Shown here: positions 14,513 to 20,962 of the stretch, piece by piece
How positions within the stretch are numbered: position 1 is the first letter of the stretch
Layout: each line of letters begins with the position of its first letter
NCBI GenBank assembly: GCA_050486105.1
Contig: JBJHCR010000043.1
Coordinates: 1 to 29,028 of the forward strand
Direction of reading: 5' to 3'
Source: JAEXNA01 sp050486105
Lineage (GTDB): Bacteria; Vulcanimicrobiota; Xenobia; Xenobiales; JADMJV01
DNA: 29,028 bases
Notes under the pieces: model-generated
Seen by the model: only the letters and a program-made list of their open reading frames with translations
What the model was told of the DNA's origin: nothing
The model's database searches: none
Made by a program: the position numbers and the translations under genes

Positions 14513-16203
14513 TTTCGATTTTCGCCTCGGCCTGCGCCGTTGCGGACCCCGACCTTCCCGGAACCCCGTTTGCCAACCCTCAGATACGGCGTCCGGGAGA
14601 CTACTGGCTTACTCGCAACTCTCTCGAACTCTATCACGAGCACCTCTTTGACGACCACGAACTCTACCTTTGGGCCTATCCTTCCACCCTCCAAGCCGAC
14701 CCCAAGATCTGGGCCCCACGTTTTGCCTATCGTTGGCAGGACCGGATTTGGCTGGATGTCGGCACCCAACGCTCTGAAGCCGATCCTTTTGTCAGCCCAC
14801 TGGTGATTCAGGGGGCGCAATTAGATTGGGACTTCGAGTCCTATCGCCTCACTCTTGGGGGCGGACGTACCACTCAAGAGTTTTTGCCTCGAGCTCTAGT
14901 AGGCCAACCAGAATTCCACATGAATCAAGTGAGCCTGTCACGGCGCCTAGGCGATTACGGGGTGGCGCGCCTATCCACTTCGGGCTGGCACCCGACCGAG
15001 CAAGACCTGGGTATCCTTCCGGGGTACCGATCTCCTGAGGCGAGTCGAATCATCTCAGCCGAAGTCGTTCCGGACCTCTCTCAGCAGCTGAGAGGGCTTT
15101 CCCTGGCCGGTGGTTACGGTTGGGAAATGGTCGATGTCGAAGACTCTCTTCCATCCGACCGCCGCGCTTACAACTGGAGATTCGGCTGGGGGGTCCCCGG
15201 GTTGCGCCTGGACGCGCGCCAACGTTCCCAGGGCCGAGCCTACGGGCCCAATCACTTTGAGAACTTCCTTCGCGGACAAGATCAACTGATCGCCAACCTA
15301 ACCCTCGAACCCCTCCCCGGTTTGACCTTGCGCGAGACCTACTCGAACTTCGAGTTCGCCCAGCCGCTCGAAGGCCGAAACCGACGAACAACCAAGAGCG
15401 AAACCTTCACCCACGAGCTCTTTGCCCAGCCGGGCAGCGACCTCAGCCTGGGAGTTCTCTTGGCGCGAAGCCTCAATGCCCAGAGCACCACGACCGAAGT
15501 TATCGATGTCCGTCGCTGGCAAGCTCGAGCCGACTGGGCCGCCCAAGATCGGCTCGAGTTGAGTCTGATTTACGCCGGGGTGGAATCTCGGGGCTCAGAA
15601 GGGCTGAACACCACCACCAAGCGGGCCGATCTTCAGGCTGGGTGGCAACTCAGTCCAAGAGACCGAGTCCGGTTTCTGATCGGAGATTCTGAAGTTGCCG
15701 GCCTCGGAATTCGCAACCAGGGACTCGACCTCGGTTTCGGGTGGACCCACCAACTTCCTGAGGACCTCGGCCAATTCCAGGTGGACTACCGCAGGAGTCG
15801 CTTCGGGTTCAGCGATCGCTCCTATCAGAGCTACCAGTTCAGCGGGCAGTTCCAACCCGATCCCAGATGGAACCTCAACGCCTCGGCTGCGGTCTATGAC
15901 ACCGGGCTTGACCGGCAACTCTCAAGCTCTTTGAGACTCACCTATCTCCTCGACGAACATCGCGACCTGAGCCTCTACTATGAGCAGCGGCCGTTCCTGC
16001 TCTTCCCTGACGTCCCCGGGCTCAATCTCGGCCAAACTTCGGTGGGACTGCGGCTTCGCCAATCCTTCGACGGCCCACTCCAGAACAGGTTTGAGGAACG
16101 CCTCGAGCCTCGAGTGCGCGTCACTCTAGAGGGGACCATGCCCTCGGACCAGAGAGGTCGTTTCCCCATCGAAGGCGCGAGACTTCGGGTGGACAACCGT
16201 TAG
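14479..16203 (+). CDS. Outer-membrane beta-barrel protein, possible usher-like assembly platform (N-terminal part, ends at an in-frame TAG)
   Basis: The product is 574 aa from a GTG at 14479, with GGGGA six bases upstream. The signal peptide is clear (Arg-Arg, then 'FATFLAFSIFASACA'). The rest is dominated by alternating aromatic/polar strands with short turns: 'WLDVGTQRS', 'YRLTLGGG', 'GVARLSTSGW', 'YNWRFGWGV', 'LQAGWQLSPRDRV', 'SLYYEQRPF'. These are typical of a large beta-barrel of many strands. After ~residue 535 it turns into an Ig/carboxypeptidase-regulatory-like segment ('EPRVRVTLEG', 'EGARLRV'). A TAG cuts this segment, and the same frame continues open to 17208 with the rest of the domain. 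The neighbours are small secreted subunits and an Ig-like periplasmic protein. By analogy I suggest an usher-type role; the barrel sequence does not show classical usher motifs that I can recognise. Confidence 0.75.
   Translation: MTRRWFATFLAFSIFASACAVADPDLPGTPFANPQIRRPGDYWLTRNSLELYHEHLFDDHELYLWAYPSTLQADPKIWAPRFAYRWQDRIWLDVGTQRSEADPFVSPLVIQGAQLDWDFESYRLTLGGGRTTQEFLPRALVGQPEFHMNQVSLSRRLGDYGVARLSTSGWHPTEQDLGILPGYRSPEASRIISAEVVPDLSQQLRGLSLAGGYGWEMVDVEDSLPSDRRAYNWRFGWGVPGLRLDARQRSQGRAYGPNHFENFLRGQDQLIANLTLEPLPGLTLRETYSNFEFAQPLEGRNRRTTKSETFTHELFAQPGSDLSLGVLLARSLNAQSTTTEVIDVRRWQARADWAAQDRLELSLIYAGVESRGSEGLNTTTKRADLQAGWQLSPRDRVRFLIGDSEVAGLGIRNQGLDLGFGWTHQLPEDLGQFQVDYRRSRFGFSDRSYQSYQFSGQFQPDPRWNLNASAAVYDTGLDRQLSSSLRLTYLLDEHRDLSLYYEQRPFLLFPDVPGLNLGQTSVGLRLRQSFDGPLQNRFEERLEPRVRVTLEGTMPSDQRGRFPIEGARLRVDNR
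16201..16203 (+). other. In-frame amber codon inside a domain
   Basis: TAG lies in the same frame as 14479-16200 and 16204-17208. It separates 'GARLRVDNR' from 'LATTDKQGKANYADPEG', which together make one 'x-ATTD-x-G-r' type turn. The next repeat of this domain reads 'IEIEGERFATDDQGRV' without a break. No other stop or start lies near, apart from an ATG at 16333. A single base change (for example CAG to TAG), a sequencing error or true readthrough would explain it. Confidence 0.8.
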
Positions 16204-17208
16204 CTAGCGACCACAGACAAGCAAGGGAAAGCGAACTATGCGGATCCGGAGGGTCGGAGCCTTCTGGAACTCGACCTCAGCGAAGTCGGCCCTCATTTTG
16301 AACTTCGCGGTGAACCCCAAGTTGCTCTCGATATGGGACGAGCCGATCGAGAAACTCTCCGTTTCCAGGCCGTAGCCTATTCCGGACTCACGGTGATCGC
16401 CTGGAACAACTTTTTCTTTGAGGACGAACTCCCCATAGGCTACGTTCCTATGCCCGGTATCGAAATCGAGATCGAAGGCGAAAGGTTCGCCACCGACGAT
16501 CAGGGTCGAGTCTCACTCCCTCGACAGCGTCCCGGCTCGCTCACGGTGGCCGTTCCCCAGGAGAATCTTCCCCCAGGCCTTGAAGTACTCGAACCCGGCC
16601 CCCAGAGTGTGGAGCTCCACCCTGGCCAGGACACTCTGTTTCCTCTCGCCGTGCGAGGCTATGCCATGGTCTCGGGAAAAGTTGAGCTTAGAGGAGGCCT
16701 CACCTTACCGCCTCAAGGGGTCGGGCTCCTAGTCCAAGGGCGGGAGATCGGCCGAACCGAACCCGATGGAAGATTCGAGATTCGGGTTCCTACCGGCCGG
16801 GTCGAGCTCCAAGCAGCTACGGCGGAGCTCGGCCGCCGCGCCTTTCAAGTGTCACCTGTGACCCTGGTTCTGTCTCCCGGCGACCGGGTAGAGAGAACCC
16901 TCGCGGTGAGTATGAGCGGCTCCGTCACCTTCCGCTTACTGCTCCCAGAAGGCAGCGAGACTCGGACTCGCAGCCTCCTCGAAGCCATTCCGGTGATTCG
17001 CGGGGAGCAAGATTTTCTTTACACCGACGCCGAAGGCTGGGTGCGCTTCGAAGGGCTTCACCCCGGCCGCCATCGCTTTGAAGTTCCGAAGGACTCTCTC
17101 CCTGAAGAGGTTCAGGTCGATGGTTCCGGAATCTTTCTCTTAGATCTCGACGACGGAGAGGAGAGAACTCTTGATGTCCCCCTTTTGGTGCAGCCTCGCC
17201 GGCCCTAG
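16204..17208 (+). pseudogene. C-terminal Ig/carboxypeptidase-regulatory-like repeats of the outer-membrane protein (downstream of the in-frame TAG)
   Basis: The frame is open directly after the TAG for 334 codons. It contains two or more beta-sandwich units of the carboxypeptidase-regulatory/Big type: 'LATTDKQGKANYADPEGRSL' and 'FATDDQGRVSLPRQRPGSL', and later 'GRTEPDGRFEIRVPTGRVEL' and 'YTDAEGWVRFEGLHPGRHRF'. The first Met is at 16333, within a domain and without a Shine-Dalgarno, so separate translation is unlikely to give a folded product. Either the gene is recently broken, the TAG is read through, or the base is an error. If joined, the protein would be 909 codons: signal peptide, barrel and C-terminal Ig-like repeats. 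The 3' end overlaps the first WxL-like subunit gene by 35 bases. Confidence 0.7.
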
Positions 17209-17713
17209 AAAGACGATTACCTTAAGGCTACTCTTAGGGTTAGGACTGCTTCTCCTCACGATTCCCGGCAGCGCCCAGAACCTCCAAGGCTCCGGGAACC
17301 TCACCTTTCCCGCCAGCCAACTCAACGGTACGACCATAGAACTGCCGGCCTCGAGCGCTCCATTTTTTGAAATGGAGTGGCTGGCCACTTTTCCCAGCCT
17401 TCAGCTGACTTTTTCGGCCACTGACCTGACCTCTCCTCAAGGGCGCACCCTGCCCGCCTCGTTGCTGCGATTCACCTCTCAGAACGGAACCTTCATCACC
17501 CTGGACGGCGATCCCATCGAAGCGGTTCAAGTGGAAAGCCAACAGTCGGCCTCTCTGGACGCCACAGTCTTGGTTTTGAGTGTTCCCGCCGGTCTGCAAG
17601 GGCGCTGGCGCTATCTTCCTAAGCCCTCCAACTTCACCCTTAAGGTCCCGGCAGAAGCCTACGCCGGCACCTACCAAGGAACTCTCACGGCAACCATTGT
17701 GGGGGGGCCCTGA
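17174..17713 (+). CDS. Secreted WxL-like subunit protein (paralog 1)
   Basis: The product is 179 aa from an ATG at 17174 that overlaps the outer-membrane gene; GAGGAGAG lies upstream. The signal peptide is basic ('GPRKTITLR') followed by 'LLLGLGLLLLTIPGSAQ'. The mature part is an all-beta protein: 'FFEMEWLATFPSLQLTF', 'ATDLTSPQGRTLPASLLRF', then 'GRWRYLPKPSNFTLKVPA' and the end 'YAGTYQGTLTATI'. The second half aligns by eye with the convergent gene at 17734-18321 (DL.SPQG.......P.....Y.GTLT.TI), so they are paralogs. The general shape recalls WxL and DUF4402/SCPU-type surface or pilin proteins. It is probably exported and assembled with the neighbouring proteins. Its first Trp motif is weaker than in the other copies. 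Confidence 0.75.
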   Translation: MSPFWCSLAGPRKTITLRLLLGLGLLLLTIPGSAQNLQGSGNLTFPASQLNGTTIELPASSAPFFEMEWLATFPSLQLTFSATDLTSPQGRTLPASLLRFTSQNGTFITLDGDPIEAVQVESQQSASLDATVLVLSVPAGLQGRWRYLPKPSNFTLKVPAEAYAGTYQGTLTATIVGGP

Positions 17714-17733
17714 GGCCTGGTCAAATCCTTAGA

Positions 17734-18321
17734 CTAAAGCCCGGAAGCGATGGTGACGGTCAGGGTACCACGATAGTTTCCGGCCAGAGCCGTGGCTGGA
17801 ATAACAAAGCGAAAACGCTCGGGGTTGGGAAGCCATCGATAGGTTCCCATTCCGCTCTCCGGAGCCGACACAAGCACCCGCTGGGGAATCTCGAGACTTT
17901 GGCTCGACCCGGTCTCCAAAGGACCTCCAGCCGTCAAAGGCAGGCCGTCCAGCACCACCACAGATCCTCCGCTCGCGGTATAGCTCACGTTCTCGGCTCG
18001 AAGATTGGCCCCTTGAGGCGACTGCAGATCTGAGAGTTCGAAGGTGAGATGCCACCCCTGTCCACTCCCCCTGCAGTCGATGATCTCGACGATGGGGGCC
18101 GAGAGGGCCGTGACCTCTTGATTTCGGCCGGTGAGAACTCGATTGCCAAAATCCAGTCCACCCTCCAGGCGCACTTCCAAGGAGCCACCTAGCAACTCTA
18201 CACCTATGGGCTGAGTCTCTTGAGCAAAGCATTCGGATCTCCCAAACAGCAATAGACAGGCCACTAGGAGGGCCTTCTTCAACAATCTCTCAATGTAATG
18301 AAACCGCCGAACAGACCTCAC
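17734..18321 (-). CDS. Secreted WxL-domain-like subunit protein (paralog 2)
   Basis: The product is 195 aa. It starts with GTG at 18321, overlapping the stop of the DUF916-like gene by four bases (GTGA), so it is translationally coupled. The N-terminus has Arg/Lys and a hydrophobic run 'ALLVACLLLFGRSECFAQ'. The mature protein shows the WxL pattern: 'LDFGNRVLTG', then 'APIVEIIDCRGSGQGWHLTF' with Trp-His-Leu, then 'SDLQSPQGANL', a proximal 'YRWLPNPERFRFVIPA' and the ending 'LAGNYRGTLTVTI'. WxL domains in Gram-positive bacteria bind cell-wall peptidoglycan. Here the same fold may serve as a subunit or anchor in the periplasm or on the surface (inference). Its stop lies 20 bases from the convergent paralog. 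Confidence 0.78.
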   Translation of the reverse strand: MRSVRRFHYIERLLKKALLVACLLLFGRSECFAQETQPIGVELLGGSLEVRLEGGLDFGNRVLTGRNQEVTALSAPIVEIIDCRGSGQGWHLTFELSDLQSPQGANLRAENVSYTASGGSVVVLDGLPLTAGGPLETGSSQSLEIPQRVLVSAPESGMGTYRWLPNPERFRFVIPATALAGNYRGTLTVTIASGL

Positions 18322-19211
18322 GGGAGGGTGAGCTCGACCTTCGCTTCAAACGACTTCAGCTCTCTCGGGGCTCTCTCCCGGGTGCGGCTATCGCCGTACT
18401 CTCCTTGAATCTCAAGAGAGTAAACCCCTCGAACCAGCGGGCGATCGGTGGTGAGCAAGGCTTCTCGCACGATTTCGGCCCCAGGCAACAGCACTCCCCA
18501 GGAGGTGTAATCTTGTCTGGCCACCACCGAGCCCTCGGGCCCACGAAGGAGCCATTGCCCTTGGGGCTTGAGATAAACGTTGCCTCGATTCACCAAACGC
18601 ATCCTCAGGCCCAGCCGTCCTTGACGGACAAACTTGTCAACCCCGCCCAACTCCATTTCGACCACTCTGTCTCCCGGCACTCGCACCACCACCGACAAGG
18701 CAAAACGGGTGCTAACCTTAACGTGAAGGTCAGCCCGATCCTCAGTGGGACTCTCAGGAAGGTCGAGTTCGGCGCGACGCTGTTCTTCAAGGCGATCGAG
18801 GGATTCCGGCTGTAGCTCCACAAAAACGAAGCCGACGTGGTCGCCGGGTGGGACTCCTTCGGGCACGGCGACCGAAAAGTCGACTGTCTGCCTCCCATTG
18901 GCGCCTATGGTCAAGGTCTGCTCTCCTATGGAAAGCCACCGGCCCACTCCTTCCACCGGCTGCCCATAAAGCGGCCCGTCCAAAACCCCTTGGCTCCCGC
19001 CTTCCGCCTGCCCGGGGTAGAGACGAAAGGTGAGTTCTTGACGAGAACGGTTTTCAACCCGAACTTGACCCTTGCCGGACTGCCCGGGACCCAATTCAAA
19101 CTGATAGCTCAGGGCACCAGTTCTCGGGGCCCCCGCGGTGAACTGCAGGGGCTGAGCCAGGGCCGGAGTGGCCAAAACGAAGAGAAGACCAGCGAGCCAA
19201 AGTTTGATCAT
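18318..19211 (-). CDS. DUF916/WxLIP-like periplasmic Ig-fold protein, possible chaperone
   Basis: The product is 297 aa from the ATG at 19211; a GTG at 19217 would add two residues. The signal peptide is 'MIKLWLAGLLFVLATPALAQ'. The mature part begins like DUF916: 'YQFELGPGQSGKGQVRVENRSRQ' (a PG-x-S turn and V-x-V-x-N strand), later 'WLSIGEQTLTIGANGRQTVDF' and 'VPEGVPPGDHVGFVFVE'. A second Ig-like half carries 'LGLRMRLVNRGNVYLKP', 'LLPGAEIVREALL' and 'RGVYSLEI'. In Gram-positive bacteria DUF916 proteins partner WxL proteins (WxLIP). No membrane anchor follows here, so the protein looks free in the periplasm. Two Ig-like halves and the N.GN motif recall PapD-type pilus chaperones in layout only. 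It is encoded between two WxL-like subunits, in one operon. Confidence 0.8.
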   Translation of the reverse strand: MIKLWLAGLLFVLATPALAQPLQFTAGAPRTGALSYQFELGPGQSGKGQVRVENRSRQELTFRLYPGQAEGGSQGVLDGPLYGQPVEGVGRWLSIGEQTLTIGANGRQTVDFSVAVPEGVPPGDHVGFVFVELQPESLDRLEEQRRAELDLPESPTEDRADLHVKVSTRFALSVVVRVPGDRVVEMELGGVDKFVRQGRLGLRMRLVNRGNVYLKPQGQWLLRGPEGSVVARQDYTSWGVLLPGAEIVREALLTTDRPLVRGVYSLEIQGEYGDSRTRERAPRELKSFEAKVELTLP

Positions 19212-19234
19212 CCGCACGGTCTTCTCTTCGTTTC

Positions 19235-19252
19235 AGGGCCTGAAAGGACCCT
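19235..19252 (-). promoter_or_regulatory. Intercistronic hairpin between major subunit and DUF916-like gene
   Basis: AGGGTCC pairs with GGCCCT (one bulge) around TTTCA on the minus strand, in the 66-base gap between the two genes. No T-run follows. A hairpin here could protect the upstream message and raise the ratio of the first subunit to downstream proteins, as in many pilus operons (inference). Confidence 0.4.
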
Positions 19253-19277
19253 CTTAAATGTCTTGCTGAGTCGTTCC

Positions 19278-19862
19278 CTACTCGATCTCAACGATGGTAA
19301 GGGTGAGTTGGGCATTGTAGGTTCCGCCATAGGCGTTGTAGGGGAGATCCAAACTCATATTGGCAGAAGGGATGGTGATGGTCTGCTCTCCAACCCCCTG
19401 TCCGACTCCTGCTTGAACCAAGGCTTGATCGGACACCGAGAGGGTCAAGTCGTTTACGGTCGGGGCCTGATATTCAGCCCCACCATCGGTGGATTGAATG
19501 TTGGACCCGGCACCTACGAGGGACAGGTTTCCGATGGGAATGGCTCCGACCATGGACGCCGGAACATTGCCTGCCTCATTGGTGAGGTCGCCGTCGGCCT
19601 TGAGGTTCACGGTCCAGCCTGCTCCGGTACCACGGGGGTCGTTGACCACCAGCACAAAGTCGTCGGTCGGGTTGCGACCATCAATATCGAGACCGGTGAG
19701 GGCCACGTTGCCGAAGGTGAAGCCGCTGCTGACGTTCACCGTCAGGGCCGCCCCGTCGAGGGTGATGCTCGCTTCTTGAGTGTCGGTCTGGGCGACGGCC
19801 GGGTGGACCGCGATGAGGGTTACCGCTCCCACGCCAAGTAGGAACCTGAGGAATTTTTTCAT
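19278..19862 (-). CDS. Secreted WxL-domain-like protein, probable major subunit (paralog 3)
   Basis: The product is 194 aa. The start at 19862 is supported by GGAGA seven bases upstream and by the signal peptide (Lys-Lys, then 'FLRFLLGVGAVTLIAVHPAVAQ'). The frame reaches 20033, but that part has neither. The mature protein matches the WxL layout: 'SSGFTFGNVALTG', 'FVLVVNDPRGTGAGWTVNL' (the GW-x-V/L motif after a D.RGT turn), then an Ala/Gly/Asn-rich middle and the ending 'AYGGTYNAQLTLTI'. The termini align with the other two subunit genes. It is acidic and without cysteine, as expected for an abundant exported subunit. It is first in its operon (then DUF916-like, then paralog 2). No convincing promoter could be picked in the 239 bases upstream; the only notable item is an A-rich stretch just before the Shine-Dalgarno. 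Confidence 0.82.
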   Translation of the reverse strand: MKKFLRFLLGVGAVTLIAVHPAVAQTDTQEASITLDGAALTVNVSSGFTFGNVALTGLDIDGRNPTDDFVLVVNDPRGTGAGWTVNLKADGDLTNEAGNVPASMVGAIPIGNLSLVGAGSNIQSTDGGAEYQAPTVNDLTLSVSDQALVQAGVGQGVGEQTITIPSANMSLDLPYNAYGGTYNAQLTLTIVEIE

Positions 19863-20101
19863 GAGATGTCTCCTTTTTTTTCTCTCAAGCGGAGAAGCCC
19901 CATCGCACACTATCGAATCTAGTGGAAGAGGAAAGGATGGATTGTCTTGTCTGTACGTCCCCGCTCGACTCGAGCATAAAGGTCCAAAATGGAGAGAGCA
20001 TGGATTTGGGGAGGAATCTCTGTGAAGTCCCATCTTTTCTTCGTACTAGCCAACCCGGTCGAAATCTCCCTTAAGACTACTCAAATTGTCGCAGAGCGTC
20101 C

Positions 20102-20962
20102 TCACCCCTGACACCTCGGGCACCAGAAGATGACCCGGTTTTGCAAGCCCAAGGTTGCTCCTTTGATGGGGGTTTGGCAGCGCAGACAAGGCTCGCTCTG
20201 CCGGCCGTAGACCCACAGGTTTTGCCCCCGGCGATGAGGGCGCTTGTCGCCACGGCGGTCGAACCGGGTGGTGCGGGGCCAGCCTCCGAGGTTGGCCTGA
20301 AGCAAAATCCGCCCCCTTCGGTACAGCCCCTGTATGCTCTTCACCGACACTTGCCCGATGGGGGTCCAGGGGCTCAGGTTCTCCTCGGGATGGGGGCGAA
20401 AGGCCTCGGCCTGAGAGCCAGAATCCCAAGGTCCTAAAAAGGGAAGCTCGGCCCGGTAGACGTCGCCCAAGCCGGCGGCCACCCTCTGGTCGAGCAACAC
20501 CTCCCCCAGCAGGCTGTCTTCGGAGTGCCAACGCAGCAGCCTTCGAAGGACCTCAGACCAATCGGGCTCTTGGGCACTCAAAAGGTCCGGACCGAGTTGA
20601 GACAGTTGGCGATGCCAGGGCAGGCGCACCCAGGGAAAGACCTCGACCTCCATGGCTTGGGTGCAGATCAAGGTTTGCTGCTCGGTCTGCAAAACTACGC
20701 TGACTTGACCGTTGCGCGGCGGTGTGGCCTGGGCGGGGAAACGTCTCCAGCTGCCGTTCATCCCAAGGTGAACCCGGAGGGCGAATTCGTCATCGAGCTT
20801 CAACAGCAGGTGTTTGCCCCGGGTCTGCACCTCGGTGACGGTGCTGCCCACCAAATTTTCGGCTTGGCCTTGGCCCTGGAGCCCACAGCCGGTCAAGGTT
20901 CGGCCCAGCAAATCACCGCGAAGCACCTGGGCCAGCTTGAAGATGGTGTCTCCCTCAGGCAC
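20102..20962 (-). CDS. nei: Endonuclease VIII-like DNA glycosylase (Fpg/Nei family)
   Basis: The product is 286 aa. The N-terminus is MPEGDTIFKLAQ, supplying the catalytic Pro2 and Glu3, with a conserved Lys in 'TRGKHLLLK' (~residues 48-56). The middle carries the helix-two-turn-helix region ('LLGEVLLDQRVAAGLGDVYRAE'), and the C-terminus ends in an intact zinc finger CLRC...CPRC. These features mark a bifunctional glycosylase that removes oxidised bases and cuts at the AP site. The GDTIFK start fits Nei better than Fpg (MutM, usually MPELPEVE). The start is a GTG at 20962, eight bases inside the end of lhr, so the two are coupled. The same lhr-nei order occurs in mycobacteria, which supports a joint repair role. 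Confidence 0.93.
   Translation of the reverse strand: MPEGDTIFKLAQVLRGDLLGRTLTGCGLQGQGQAENLVGSTVTEVQTRGKHLLLKLDDEFALRVHLGMNGSWRRFPAQATPPRNGQVSVVLQTEQQTLICTQAMEVEVFPWVRLPWHRQLSQLGPDLLSAQEPDWSEVLRRLLRWHSEDSLLGEVLLDQRVAAGLGDVYRAELPFLGPWDSGSQAEAFRPHPEENLSPWTPIGQVSVKSIQGLYRRGRILLQANLGGWPRTTRFDRRGDKRPHRRGQNLWVYGRQSEPCLRCQTPIKGATLGLQNRVIFWCPRCQG

Noticed and set aside
18837..19841. 334-codon plus-strand frame
   Set aside because: It is antisense to the DUF916-like and WxL-like genes, whose signal peptides and motifs are clear. The translation is Gly/Arg/His-rich noise.
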